Assembly (NCBI RefSeq): GCF_029633865.1
Contig: NC_079212.1
Location: forward strand, 100,442,433-100,506,432
Direction of reading: 5' to 3'
DNA: 64,000 nt
Source of the DNA: Lampris incognitus
Lineage: Eukaryota; Chordata; Actinopteri; Lampriformes; Lampridae
The notes under the pieces: model-generated
The model's database searches: none
What the model was told of the DNA's origin: nothing
Seen by the model: only the letters and a program-made list of their open reading frames with translations
Program-made: the position numbers and the translations under genes
Shown here: positions 24,075-39,512 of the stretch, piece after piece
Numbering within the stretch: position 1 is the first letter of the stretch
Layout of the letters: each line of letters opens with the position of its first letter

Positions 24075-24205
24075 AAACAGGTTTTTCAAAGGTTTTGAAT
24101 CACCACAACCACGAGAGGTCCTTGATCATAGTCATAACTGCACAAAAATTATTAGGCTGACAGGCCCAGTAATATGTGAGATTAATAGCACACAGATACA
24201 CGCAC
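24075..24205 (+). repeat. Dispersed repeat, copy 1 (pairs with 25602-25730)
   Basis: TTTTTCAAAGGTTTTGAATCACC, then CCACGAGAG, TTGATCATA, TCATAACTG, GGCCCAGTA and TGAGATTA appear in the same order and spacing in copy 2. The two copies are about 1.5 kb apart in direct orientation. The family is unknown. Confidence 0.65.
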
Positions 24206-24754
24206 ACACAGACAGACAAGCCAGCGTTTTTCCCGCCATTGTAAGACTCTTGTGCAGCGCCCAAGTTGACTGAATGAGGAATATGGAAAAAAAAAGTTTT
24301 TAATATGTAGTGCTCAAGCTAAAAAAATCTACCTAATGAAAACGTTTTTCCTGTCAGTCTGTGGATGTGCGGCCTCTTAGGCGGAACGTCACATGAATGC
24401 GACCAAGTCTAATTTGAATTTACACTTTCCAAAAGAAAAGGTTTGCCATGCGACCATTTTGGTCTAACCCTAACCCTGTCTTTACTTTCATAATATAATA
24501 AAATTGGGTAAACTGACTCACATCTGACTCAGGTCCGGCAGTGACAAGAATATACAACACTTCCTGTTTTTACTGCAACCTAGAGGAAGTTGTTCCTTTA
24601 TAAGTTTTGCATTTTTTGGATTATCAAAATTCTTTTAATAACATTTGATCATGTCACTGCCTGATCTGAGCACATGCGTTAACCTAAATGGTTTACCCAG
24701 CTTTATTATATAATTATTTTTGGTTCATCCAGTGTTCTTCCAGTTCTCCTGTGC

Positions 24755-25395
24755 TCATATCAGCAGTGAACTTAATTGATTACGACTAATTGCAAACTGT
24801 TCTCTTCTCTCACATGTCTTTTCTCTCTCTCTGAATGATGTCTGCTCCTTTCTCTTTTTCTGTGTTTGAATGGTGTCAAGTGAGTCTCCCTTGTGTGCAC
24901 ATGTAGTTGGTTCTCCTCCCAGGTCTCCATGGTGATGGTGGTCACCATTTGGATGCTGCCTGCCTTTCCTCTCCTCATATAAGTTTTTTTTTTTTAATTT
25001 ACATGATGATGCTGGTCGTGTGGCTTGGGTCCTGGACTGTTCCGTTGGCATCGGGACACTGCTTTGCATCCTGTGCATCATATTCTTCATACATTTTATG
25101 TCCATTATAATTCTGTTATCCTCTTTCAATGTTATATTATGTAAATTGCGTGAACACAACATCAATTGCACGCTGTCCATCTTGGGAGAGAGATCCCTCC
25201 TCTGTTGCTCTCCCTGAGGTTTCTTCCTATTTTTTTCTCCCTGTTAAAGGTTTTTTTTTAAGGGAGTTGTTCCTTATCCGATGAGAGGGTATAAGGACAG
25301 GATGTTGTGTTGCTATTAAGCCCACTGAGGCAAATTTGTAAACTGTGATATTGGGCTACACAAATAAAATTGAATGAATGAATGAACGAATGAAT
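24755..25395 (+). mobile_element. L2-like LINE 3' UTR (plus strand)
   Basis: The block runs from TGCAAACTGTTCTCTTCTC through GGTCTCCATGGTGATGGTGG and ends GATATTGGGCTACACAAATAAAATTGAATGAATGAATGAA. This is a characteristic fish LINE 3' terminus with an AATAAA signal and short tandem tail. The same unit is present at 43690-44370. No coding sequence remains. Confidence 0.8.
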
Positions 25396-25601
25396 GAATT
25401 AATTATTTGCTGACTCGCCAAGTACAATCGATATCTTGTTTACTTTCAAGACCAATACCCCAATATGTGTTTTGACACTGTTGTTGCTGCCTGATCTAAG
25501 TCAAATGTGTGTACGCATGCGTGCAGCAGTAATAGAGGGCAGCACTGGTCGAGCGAGCTAGAGAGTGAATGAAGAGAGGGAGTGGCGGTAGCAAGAACAA
25601 A

Positions 25602-25730
25602 CATTTTTCTAAGGTTTTTAATCACCGCAGCCACGAGAGATTCTTGATCATACACTCATAACTGTGCACAAAAAAAAAAAAAAAGACTGATAGGCCCAGT
25701 ACTATGAGAGATTAGCCACAGACACAGTAG
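25602..25730 (+). repeat. Dispersed repeat, copy 2
   Basis: Matches 24075-24205 in direct orientation, with an expanded A tract at about 25669-25684. Confidence 0.65.
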
Positions 25731-25784
25731 TTTTTTTCCCCCCTCAATTCACTCTGTACAGTTACTTAAAAAGACACAAGTCAG

Positions 25785-26167
25785 GGGGTCCATGGTGGTG
25801 TAGTGGTCTAAGCTTCGGCTTTGTGTCGATGCAGTTGCCCACTGGGGACCGGGGTTCGTGCCCCGGTCTCGTCAGATCTGACTATGGCCAGATTCGATGA
25901 AGCACCAATAATCGGTAACGCTGTCTTTGGGAGGGGGGCGGAGTCGGCTTGTGTTCGTCACATGAATGCGTCTCTGTGTGTGTGGGGAAAAAGCAGTGGT
26001 TCGGCCTGGATTCGCCTTGTCACGAAAGTGGCGAGGCGTCTCCTTCGAGACTGCCGGCTGGAGAAATTGGCGAACGCATGCAGTACGAGGGTGGGTGTTT
26101 GAACAAGAATAGGGAGTGATTGGCCACTAAATTGGGAGAAAAAGGGAAAAATCAGAAATAAATTAAA
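25785..26167 (+). mobile_element. tRNA-derived SINE, full length, 17-bp target-site duplication
   Basis: AAAAAGACACAAGTCAG occurs at 25768-25784 and again at 26168-26184. The head GGGGTCCATGGTGGTGTAGTGGTCTAAGC carries an A-box region and GGTTCGTGCCCC is the B box. The body ends in AAATCAGAAATAAATT. The exact duplication suggests a fairly recent insertion. A 5'-shortened copy of the same family is at 60062-60425. Confidence 0.92.
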
Positions 26168-26474
26168 AAAAAGACACAAGTCAGTGGCTTAAGGTGATAG
26201 TGGTGCTGAGAATGGTGCTGACATTTTACACAACAATGAAAAGATGAGTGAATCAGAATTATCAGCAAAATGATCCTGGAGATGAAACAAAAGCGAGAAA
26301 CCTTACAGTGGGTTTCTTTTGGCTTGTTATTTATGTAAATGTTTTGAGCAGTGCCATACATTCTTGGGGACTTTGTTGTTGCATCAGGGATCATTTAATT
26401 GAATTATCTCCCTTTGAATTGTCCTCCTCGATAGTGTTTATTGTAATTTTTTTTCAGTTGAGATGTTCTATATG

Positions 26475-26598
26475 TGATGGACTGGCGGCCTGTCCAGGGT
26501 GTCTCCCCGCCTGCCACCCAATGACTCCTGGGATAGCCTCCAGCATCCCTGTGACCCTGAGAGCAGGATAAGCGGTTTGAATAATGGATGGATGGATG
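26475..26598 (+). mobile_element. 3' fragment of tRNA-derived SINE with 13-bp target-site duplication
   Basis: GATGTTCTATATG flanks the fragment at 26462-26474 and 26599-26611. The insert begins TGATGGACTGGCGGCC and ends in (GGAT)n. It corresponds to the last 120 bp or so of the SINE at 38400-38773, here on the plus strand. The head is absent, so it integrated as a 5'-truncated copy. Confidence 0.88.
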
Positions 26599-26611
26599 GA
26601 TGTTCTATATG

Positions 26612-30170
<3,559 letters not shown>

Positions 30171-30223
<53 letters not shown>
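30171..30223. repeat. (GT)n microsatellite
   Basis: About 26 GT units after a T-rich run. Confidence 0.97.
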
Positions 30224-30224
<1 letters not shown>

Positions 30225-30540
30225 CTTAGTCCTGTCTTTCCTCGTAGATCTGGGATTCAGTCTGGTTCCCCTGAAAACCAGCGGTCAACTGCGAGGCACA
30301 GGTGCTGGTGGATCCTGGAAACTGGGAAGATTTGCATAGATATATAGTTATTATCTAACTTTAAGATTACTATATTACATTTATAGTTTCATCTTGTACT
30401 AGCAATTTTTAATTTTATTTATTTACCTATTTTATGTTCTTGCACACAGTAACGGAGCATCCCTTCCATTTCACTGCATGTTTAATTTTGTGTCGCTGTG
30501 TATTTGACAAATAAAGATCCTTGAATGCTTGAATCACTTC
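30224..30540 (+). mobile_element. Possible retroelement 3' end
   Basis: The segment ends GACAAATAAAGATCCTTGAATGCTTGAAT, with an AATAAA signal and a repeated CTTGAAT tail, like fish LINE 3' UTRs. No coding part is present and the left edge is undefined. Confidence 0.4.
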
Positions 30541-33500
30541 ACCATGAACTTTGTCCTCACAAATTAATTAGTCTTTATAGTGACACTTAACAAGACTGTT
30601 CTTTTGGTGTTATTTTTTCGCGTGCAAACATCATGTGTACTGTTTAGATGAAATAAGGGAAGTCGTTTGCATCATATAGTTGTTGCCTATAGGACAAATG
30701 TTAGGATGAGTTGTGCCAAATGTTGAAATTATTCATTATGGAGTGAGATCGTCCTGTGACTTAAAGGACAAATGTGGTATTTAAAGTCTGATATTGTAGA
30801 TGTCATAGGATGAGACCCTGAAGCACTGTCTATGGACTTTCATGAACTTTGTACTATTGTATACTGTATGTTCCAGTTAGATACATACAAAACATATGGC
30901 CCAAGAAAGTAAATGAAATAATTTCGTTATTATTGATAGATTTTATTCCAATGACTTGCATTATGCATTGCAATATACCAGGTAAGGTCTTGTTGGTCTG
31001 TCTTGTTTAAAGGTACTATGACAGTTAAACAATTCATGGACATATTAAGCTGTTGTAAAAACTCAAGACTGTCAACTTTTGCGTTTTTACAGGTTGGCTT
31101 GTTTGACCATGTGGCAGGCAGAGTATAGTTTGTGCCTCAGTTAAGAGAATGAGAAAAACCCATGTCTAACTAACCAGTTTGCCTATATTTATGTGCATCT
31201 TTCTCAGCAGAGGAGAAGCCTTAACATGCTGGCTGGTCTTTAGGGTTGTTAGAGCTGTTGATCATTCACTTATGGCCTTCATAAAGGAGGATTCTTAAGA
31301 GTGCTGGGCCTCTAAAGTTTGCCGTTGAACAAAAACTGCAAGTTAGAGAAGTGTTTCCAGTGTGCTCTACCTCCAGAGTGCCTGAACTCCATCCACACAC
31401 ATACACACACACATACGGATGAAAGTACATTTGCATTATTCTTTGCATTAATCTTACTACTGCAAAGTGCCACGCTAATGTGTTGTGTTGTCTGCAGTGT
31501 TTGGTTGTAAAAACTGACTGGTGACTTCTGGTTTAATACCAGAATTAAGATTTTTGTGACTGTCTTACAAGTCAATAATCTTCCACAGTGAAACTACTGA
31601 CAGGCAGGCAGTCAGTCTGCAGGCTGGTCAGTTAACAAGCCAGCTGTCGGGCCGTAGGGGCCCATAAGACTGATCTGTTTTCATCTGGCCACTGGTTTCA
31701 CTGACTTACCAACTGAATTATTGTGTAGCTGAATTCTACTTTGCAAGGCTGACTGACAGGCTGTAATGGTAGGTTGCAGTATAGTAATACTGCTGCTATA
31801 GCTGGAGGCCATCGGTCAGCTGCAAAATCTCATTGTTATTCTCCCAAGCTTTTTCTCAGATTTATGTGGAGAGGGAGAGACAGAAACACAGAGGCAGGGT
31901 GGTCAAAAAGTGATAAATAAACAGACACAGAGCAAAAAGAGTCTTCCTGATGAATACATCTTTTGGTGCTATTGTCGATGGCGAGATGCTGACGCTCAAG
32001 GTAAAATCCACAGTATTTATCTGGTGAAGGGAGCGCTCTTAGACTAGTGTTTTACAAGGGCTGAGTCTGAAGGGTTTAACCTTTAGACCAAGCCTTAGCC
32101 CAGACTATGCAGGGGAAACAACAGAGTTACAGTCTACATTTTTATCCCTGGGCGATCCGGTTGAGGGCCAAATTAGTTGTTATAATTGGGGTAATTTTTT
32201 TTTGTCCAGAGTTAAAGATATTCCATCAACCCTAAGCTAAGAATCTGCAGTGTACTCTCCTTAACTGTTCAGTAAGACTATTAGATAGACAGACAGACAG
32301 GCAGACAGCCTCTTTCTGTCTCAGAAAAACCAAGGTGCCATTTAGATAGGAAGTGGTGAAGATGGTAAACTCTCTGGAAAAAGAAGCTGTTATGATTGTT
32401 GTTGTTTGGATGACTGCTTTGAGTGCCGTTGCATTGAAGATCATGTGACAGGAAACGTGACAAGCATCTAGATGACAGACTTCCTGAAATATAGTGAGAG
32501 AGAGAGAGCAAGAGAAGGAGGGAGGAAGAGTAAGATGAAAGAAAAGGAGACTTAGAAAGAGATGGTGAGAGAGATACAGAGGCAGACAGACTCACAGGAA
32601 AAAAGAGATGCGAGAGACTGAGGCAGATAAAGGAAGAAGCAGATTCATAAGACGAGAAATGAGGAAGAGAAGTACTCTTTTTCTCCATTGATTTTGTAAA
32701 CCAAACCTCCCAATTCATGTCAAAGGGAGAGGAGGTTTGAGCCAGAGTTGGAAAAAAAGCACAAAGAAATCTCAACATTGCTGACATATCAAAGAGCAAG
32801 TCTTGGCCTCTTGGTCTGTTTATCTGGACAAATCAAATCAAAATGAAGATCTTCACTTGCATGGCTGCCCTAGGTTTTTTATGGTACAATTTCCTCTGAT
32901 CAAAAGGTTTAAAATGTGTTGTATTTTTTAAGATGTAACTGTCCAACAGCTGCACATTTGCTGATGACGTCCTTGCATTTCTGACTGATGTTCCTTTCTC
33001 ACTATCACACATTATGGGACATTTTAGTATGCTAACGCTTCAAAAGTAGCGTGCTAAATTTTGAGACCAGCGCTTTAGTGTTCAAAATAGGGAGTTGAGC
33101 TTTTGATCTTGTTAACATGCTAGTTCTTTGAATGGTTTGGGTTAAAGTCCTTTGAACAAGGTGTGCTACATATTGTGAATGCAAGCATGCCATCTTTTTG
33201 AATAGAGCCGTCTCAGTGTGCTTGCATGTTTACTGGTTGCAGGCTACTCTAAGTGGGTGAGACGCGTTAGGTTTTAATCCCATATTACTGAGGCAGGCCC
33301 AGGATTAGGTGTTGTCATCTGACTGCCCCAGCCAGCCATGGAAAGGGATTAAACCAAAATAAAAGTACCATTACCTCATCGTGTAACAGGCCAAGGGTAG
33401 ACGGAAGAAAGAAGGAAAAAAAAACAAAAAAACCAAGAAACCTCTCCCCAGTACCACGGAAAGATTTATCAGAATTATAACATTTCTTTTTAATCTAGCT

Positions 33501-33828
33501 TTCAATTACAGTTGCCTTTTATCCTCTCAGGTGCCCTACCTTTGACTTGAGCTTCATTTCACTCATTTTATTATGTTTCATAGCCATATCCTTTTGGCAA
33601 TATTTTGCTTTATCACCATATGTGCTCTTAAATTGTTCTTTTGATTTTCATTCTCTGTTGTTCGGTCTAAAGCACTTTTAAACTGAATTTTTCTTTCCTG
33701 GTTGCAAATGTTTTTAATTTGCTTTCTTTTTAATGTAAAGCACTTTGGGCTTGATTTCAGTTTATCATTGTCATTAGAGGGATGCTGATTGAATGTTGAT
33801 TTTTTTTTCTTCTTCCAGGAACTACATA
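30541..33828. other. Unassigned sequence with GA-rich stretch
   Basis: No gene or family recognised. From about 32490 to 32680 the plus strand is purine-rich (GAGA and GGAAGA units), which explains the Ser/Leu-rich minus-strand frame at 32799-32281. Confidence 0.4.
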
Positions 33829-34207
33829 CACTACCGTTCAAAAGTTTGGGATCACCCAAACAATTTTGTGTTTTCCAAGAAAAGTCACACTTATTCACCA
33901 CCATATGTTGTGAAATGAATAGAAAATAGAGTCAAGACATTGACAAGGTTAGAAATAATGATTTGTATTTGAAATAAGATTTTTTTTACATCAAACTTTG
34001 CTTTCGTCAAAGAATCCTCCATTTGCAGCAATTACAGCATTGCAGACCTTTGGCATTCTAGCTGTTAATTTGTTGAGGTAATCTGGAGAAATTGCACCCC
34101 ACGCTTCCAGAAGCAGCTCCCACAAGTTGGATTGGTTGGATGGGCACTTCTTTGAGCAGATTGAGTTTCTGGAGCATCACATTTGTGGGGTCAATTAAAC
34201 GCTCAAA

Positions 34208-34495
34208 ATGGCCAGAAAAAGAGAACTTTCATCTGAAACTCGACAGTCTATTCTTGTTCTTAGAAATGAAGGCTATTCCATGCGAGAAATTGCTAAGAAA
34301 TTGAAGATTTCCTACACCGGTGTGTACTACTCCCTTCAGAGGACAGCACAAACAGGCTCTAACCAGAGTAGAAAAAGAAGTGGGAGGCCGCGTTGCACAA
34401 CTGAGCAAGAAGATAAGTACATTAGAGTCTCTAGTTTGAGAAACAGACGCCTCACAGGTCCCCAACTGGCATCTTCATTAAATAGTACCTGTTAG
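34208..34495 (+). pseudogene. Tc1-like transposase N terminus (truncated)
   Basis: A 95-codon frame opens at the ATG 379 bp from the left end: MARKRELSSETRQSIL, then EGYSMREIAKKLKIS (first helix-turn-helix), then KRSGRPRCTTEQEDKYI with the GRPR AT-hook-like motif, then RRLTGPQLASSLNST. The frame closes at 34495, just inside the right arm. The second DNA-binding helices are incomplete, and the whole DDE catalytic domain (about 240 further residues in Tc1 proteins) is missing. The first 52 codons are duplicated in inverted orientation at 34646-34491. It could at most make a DNA-binding fragment. Confidence 0.88.
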
Positions 34496-34646
34496 AGCCT
34501 GTTTGTGCTGTCCTCTGAAGGGAGTAGTACACACCGGTGTAGGAAATCTTCAATTTCTTAGCAATTTCTCGCATGGAATAGCCTTCATTTCTAAGAACAA
34601 GAATAGACTGTCGAGTTTCAGATGAAAGTTCTCTTTTTCTGGCCAT
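34452..34646 (-). pseudogene. Inverted duplicate of the Tc1-like transposase N terminus
   Basis: The minus-strand frame from the ATG at 34646 repeats the first 52 codons of the plus-strand copy exactly, up to QTGSN. It then diverges into the spacer (RYYLMKMPVGDL) and stops. The point of divergence defines the inner edge of the right arm at 34491. Confidence 0.88.
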
Positions 34647-35027
34647 TTTGAGCGTTTAATTGACCCCACAAATGTGATGCTCCAGAAACTCAATCTGCTC
34701 AAAGAAGTGCCCATCCAACCAATCCAACTTGTGGGAGCTGCTTCTGGAAGCGTGGGGTGCAATTTCTCCAGATTACCTCAACAAATTAACAGCTAGAATG
34801 CCAAAGGTCTGCAATGCTGTAATTGCTGCAAATGGAGGATTCTTTGACGAAAGCAAAGTTTGATGTAAAAAAAATCTTATTTCAAATACAAATCATTATT
34901 TCTAACCTTGTCAATGTCTTGACTCTATTTTCTATTCATTTCACAACATATGGTGGTGAATAAGTGTGACTTTTCATGGAAAACACAAAATTGTTTGGGT
35001 GATCCCAAACTTTGGAACGGTAGTGTA

Positions 35028-36920
35028 AGGGAAGAGGTATTTCAAGAACGCAGAGACACTTGGATGCTGTATGACATCCAGATGGAGAACATACATACAG
35101 ACACATTAAAGTACATGGTGACCCGAGTCACAGACTTGTGGACAATTTGACACAGTGACTGCAGGTAAGATTGTTTCAAGCTTTTGGATTGCAGCCTATC
35201 TTGACAGCTTATGCTTGAGAAATTAACTATGGCAAAATAACAGGTGAAAAAGCCAGTCTGGATACAGATTTGAGCCTGGTACAACCAACTGAAGTATTTC
35301 AGAAGCATGTAAGGTAAAAAGCCAGACCCATATCTTCCTGTTCAGCTCACCCCTTAAGGGGACATGCAAGACAGGACACCTTCGAGGTGTCGAAACTCAA
35401 AAATTAAAAGACCAAATTGCATGTAAAATGACTTTAGACTGATGGGAGACCTTTATGCACACTATGGACCAATCACTCCTCATTCTGATCTTGTAATGTT
35501 GGCATATACCTTATAAGTGTGTGGTGTGGACATTTTATGTTTTTTTTTGTATTTTATTTTCATGTGACCCCTGTCAATAGATAAACTGAAAATGAGCCAA
35601 CTAGAACCTCAACAGAAATTTCTGAAACACTTCCTGGAACAGGCTGGGGGAGGGGGGTGGGGGCGGGGTCTTACATGCACTTTAAAAACATTAGCTTAAC
35701 TTGAGCTTTTCAGAAACTCCTGACATTGGGTTCATTGGGTTAAGGTTGGAGCCCTGCCGCTGATCTCCTGTGACTCTAAAGCCATGTCTCTTGTTACCAC
35801 TCAGCAGACAATCTCATTAGTCTGCTTGTGTGTCCATCTAAAGCTCTGGACTGAACGACAGCTTACCAAGAGAAGGGCCTCAGTGTCACAGCATAGGCAT
35901 TACTTCATTTGTTTGTTTTTTCCTTTTTTTTCCATTACATTTTATTGTATTTATGCTTATGTATAATGTCAAAGTGTGTTTTTCTTCAACTTCCACGTGT
36001 ATCTCGACAGTGCTCTTTTTCTGTGGGTCTCTCTGTTCAGATGGATTTTTAATTTCAGTGACTTAAGAATACATAAATATCTTTAATTAGTCATGTAATT
36101 TCTTTAATGCTGCTCAAAGAGGGGTGAAAGATGATAAACATGGAAAGTGAATGCTTAACATTTCAGCTTTTGGGAGGAATCACAGCAGAGATAATGCCGT
36201 CACAGGTCCAATCTCCCCAGCCGTGTGTGTCCTTGAGCAAGGCACTTATCCCTGAATTCATTAGTTTGGTTCAATTCTGGATAATAATGTTGGCGACATG
36301 CCAACATATCTCCCTGTCTTCTTTAGGTGGTTGTGGACTGCTTTTGAAAGCAGGATATAGGGCCTATATTCAAGGTTAGGTTTATGCTATAATTAAAAGT
36401 ATACCTTTTATGAATAGGATGGGGGGAATAATACATTTCTATACAAAAAGGAATATTTTGGTTTTATTTTAAAACTGCAAATACAGGAGCATTTTTGAGC
36501 ATGCAGCCAAGGACTTTAGCAGCAGAATGGAACATTTTGTACCATGTTTTTCTAATGCCAATGGCCAGGTTGAACTGGCAAAGGTTAATCTCTGCATGAT
36601 TTTGGATGACAATATCCATGTTCCGCCCTCCTTTCATACCCTCTCTCCATCCTCTCTCTCTCTCTTTTTCTCATATCTTGTCTCTGTTCTTTCCTTGTGT
36701 TAATTGAGAATTGTTCTTTAACTCTCTTAAAAGTGAACAAATCAATCAAGCATAAAGGGATTTTGACAGCTTGTAGAAAGGTAACTTCTCATAATAAATC
36801 CAAAATGAAACCATAAAAGCAAAGCTTTTTTTTAATATGCAATATAATAGTAGCAGTAGATTAAACTGTTGCATAAGGAGTCCCCAAGCATAGTTTATGA
36901 ATGATAGAAAGGGCATTGCT
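35028..36920. other. Unassigned sequence
   Basis: No gene or family recognised. A G-rich run lies at about 35644-35668 and a CT-rich run at about 36645-36680. Confidence 0.4.
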
Positions 36921-37352
36921 TTTCAATGCCCTTCGACTGTTACCGCAGAACCTCTGATAATGATGTCATGGCAAAATGATCTCATCACGTGACACAGAGT
37001 CGATGATTTTATCATGGCAGTGGCATCTTCTTACAAGGCACTCTGGGAAAATAATTGTGCTTCCTTTTCAATGCCCTTCGACTGTTACCGCAGAACCTCT
37101 GATAATGATGTCATGGCAAAATGATCTCATCACATGACACAGTCGATGATTTTATCGTGGCAGTGGCATCTTTTTACAAGGCATTCTGGGAAAATAATTG
37201 TGCTTCCTTTTCAATGCCCTTCGACTGTTACCACAGAACCTCTGATAATGATGTCATGGCAAAATGATCTCATCACATGACACAGTCGATGATTTTATCG
37301 TGGCAGTGGCATCTTTTTACAAGGCATTCTGGGAAAATAATTGTGCTTCCTT
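36921..37352. repeat. Three tandem copies of a unit of about 145 bp
   Basis: TTTCAATGCCCTTCGACTG opens three successive units at 36921, 37066 and 37209 (periods 145 and 143). Each continues through ATAATGATGTCATGGCAAAATG, TCGATGATTTTATC and GGGAAAATAATTGTGCTTCC. Copies 2 and 3 are closer to each other than to copy 1: both lack a 2-bp AG and share CACATGAC. Just before copy 1, AAGGGCATTG pairs with CAATGCCCTT to form a hairpin. Confidence 0.93.
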
Positions 37353-37372
37353 CACAGTCTATGTGCACAGGT

Positions 37373-37374
<2 letters not shown>

Positions 37375-37428
<54 letters not shown>
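37375..37428. repeat. (TA)n microsatellite
   Basis: About 27 TA units immediately before a SINE 3' fragment. Confidence 0.97.
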
Positions 37429-37430
<2 letters not shown>

Positions 37431-37496
37431 TCCAGCATCCCCATGACCCTGATAGCAGGATATAAGTGGTGGTGTGGATAATGGAATGGATAATGG
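37429..37496 (+). mobile_element. SINE 3' end fragment
   Basis: GCTCCAGCATCCCCATGACC and GATAGCAGGATA are followed by a degenerate GGATAATGGA tail, matching the 3' end of the SINE at 38400-38773. About 65 bp remain. Confidence 0.7.
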
Positions 37497-38387
37497 AGCT
37501 ATTCACTTTTAAAGTGAATCTGCAGTCAAGGCCAACAAACACAATGTTACAACATCATACGCCATACAGTTCGATAAAAGCAGATAGGAAAATCAGGATT
37601 TCATTATAGAAGAAAAAAAAAACACTACTTCTAACCAAAGCACCACGGGCAATATATGTAAACTATGCGGTTTAATCGCTGTGGGTAAAAATTAGTCCTT
37701 CGTTCTCCAACTCTTTACTGTATGCATTCTGCAGAAGCTATTGCCGTTCTCGCCTCATGGTTGTATATATTTCAGCTAATTGTGCCTCCCTTATGGCTAT
37801 TTTCACAAAGTGCACCAAGTCAGTTTTCTAACTGCCAAACCAGGCTACACTGCAGAGGGTTAAAACAATCTTAACAACAGTCATGATGTAGGAGTATCAT
37901 CCGGAGGTCTGTGACCTTAACTCAGCCTGACTTAGTATCTCCCAAATCTGGACTGACATCTGTGTCTTTCTTGTGCTATATTAATCAGATTTGAGTCATC
38001 TGATTAATATGATCAATGTCAAAGGAACGTTCTTTTTGTCACTGTCTAGTTTTCAATAGTGAGATCTTTTTTAAAAACTGGTTTTTTTTTAAATTTGCAC
38101 ACACCTTTTTCCGGTATCATCTTATCTCTTATTCCTATTTTTAATTTAATCTCACTTAGGTGCTGCCCAACACAACCCCAGTCCTCTCGTTTTGAGCAGC
38201 TGTGTGGGGGCAGATGAGGGTTGAACGCCTTGCTTGAGGGTATCTCTACAGTGGCTGTTAAGGGATGAAAAGTCCTTCCCTACTCACTTCTGTCAGCAGC
38301 TATACCACAATAGACATATTTCTCTATTGAAACCAAGTACTAATGAAATCATCTGAATCAGCAAATAGACTGTCCCATTGAAGCTCT
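37497..38387. other. Unassigned sequence
   Basis: No gene recognised. Confidence 0.35.
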
Positions 38388-38399
38388 CCATTGAAACTA

Positions 38400-38773
38400 T
38401 CTATCCATCCATCCATTAACCAAACTGCTTATCCTGCTCTCAGGGTCGCGGGGATGCTGGAGCCTATCCCAGCAGTCATTGGGCGGCAGGCGGGGAGACA
38501 CCCTGGACAGGCCACCAGGACATCACAGGGCCCACACACACACACACACACACACACATTCATACCTAGGGACAATTTAGTATGGCCAATTCACCTGACC
38601 TACATGTCTTTGGACTGTGGGAGGAAACCCATGCAGACACGGGGAGAACATGCAAACTCCACACAGAGGACGACCCGAGATGACCCACCAAGGTTGGACT
38701 ACCCCTGGGGCTCGAACCCCGGACCTTCTTGCTGTGAGGCAACTGCGCTAACCACTGCGCCACCGTGCTGCCC
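38400..38773 (-). mobile_element. tRNA-derived SINE, full length, 12-bp target-site duplication
   Basis: CCATTGAAACTA flanks the element at 38388-38399 and 38774-38785. On the minus strand the head begins GGGGGCAGCACGGTGGCGCAG. TGGCGCAGTGGTTAGCGCAG is the A-box region and GGTTCGAGCCC the B box. The body carries CATGTTCTCCCCGTGTCTGC and an internal (GT)n, and ends GGATGGATGGATAG. It is the reference copy for fragments at 6145, 26475, 37429 and 60815. Confidence 0.93.
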
Positions 38774-39066
38774 CCATTGAAACTAATACCTGTAAAATTC
38801 TTTAAAAAAGGTCTCTACAACCTGAAAAAAAGTAGAAAACAATAACTTGCACAGAAAATACTGCATGGTGTACATGCAGTACAAATACATGGTACAGTAT
38901 AAGGTCAAAAGGGAGTCAGATATAGTACTAAGGGAAAGTATGGACATGTGTACTGTGGACAATATGTCACATTACTCAGCAAAAACTACATCCTAACTTT
39001 TGACTGTATCACTCTTATATTAGCAGGTGAAATGTTAAATTTCTTGAAATAAGCGAAAAGAAATTT

Positions 39067-39512
39067 GGGTAATGCTTTACATTTAGTGCATGTAATAAGT
39101 CATAAGTGATAAGTGCAATAATAGGTAAAATATCCGTATACATCCTTATAAATGCTAATTAACATTATGTGATAAGACTATATAAGTGTTAATAATAGCA
39201 TCATAAACAAGTTTTAGGTCACTAGGTGGCGCTTGCAAAATATGCAAACCTACTTTTTTACTCTTGCCTTAGGATGGGAGTCCAATCTACATACATTTTT
39301 GCATGAAGCAGCTAAGGACCCTCATGATTAAAAGTTAGTAAAATCATTTTGATAGTCCACAAAACAAAAACGATATAACTTATAAGGGCCTTATGCTTAT
39401 AGTCTTATTAACACAACAATGTGTTAATAAGCATTTTGTAAGGCTTTATAAGATAAGGGTCTTATTACATATTAATTAACACATTACATGCACTTCATGT
39501 ACAGCGTTACCC
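39067..39512. mobile_element. MITE-like element with terminal inverted repeats
   Basis: The left end GGGTAATGCTTTACATTTAG and the right end CTTCATGTACAGCGTTACCC are imperfect reverse complements, continuing with TGCATGTAAT on both sides. AAATTT flanks both ends (39061-39066 and 39513-39518). Interior motifs ATAAG and CTTAT also pair. It has no coding capacity and the superfamily is undetermined. Confidence 0.7.

Larger units (their letters stand above)
33829..35025. mobile_element. Tc1/mariner foldback element with two 535-bp inverted arms
   Basis: The left arm (33829-34363) and right arm (34491-35025) are equal in length and near-perfect reverse complements; I saw only single-base differences. 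The ends are CACTACCGTT and AACGGTAGTG, flanked by TA at 33827-33828 and 35026-35027. Each arm carries a Tc1 5' terminal region and the transposase start (ATG at 34208 on plus, at 34646 on minus; each 379 bp from its end). The 127-bp spacer continues the plus-strand frame only. Confidence 0.93.

Noticed and set aside
25785..25870. Genuine tRNA gene
   Set aside because: A and B boxes are present, but the arms do not fold into a full cloverleaf by eye, and the sequence continues into a SINE body with a target-site duplication.
34092..34304. Plus-strand 70-codon frame, repeated identically on the minus strand at 34762-34550
   Set aside because: Its apparent duplication is caused by the inverted arms of the Tc1 foldback; it is an out-of-frame shadow of the 5' region and transposase start.
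38690..38773. Genuine tRNA gene on the minus strand
   Set aside because: It is the head of a SINE flanked by a 12-bp duplication; fragments of the same element recur in the window.
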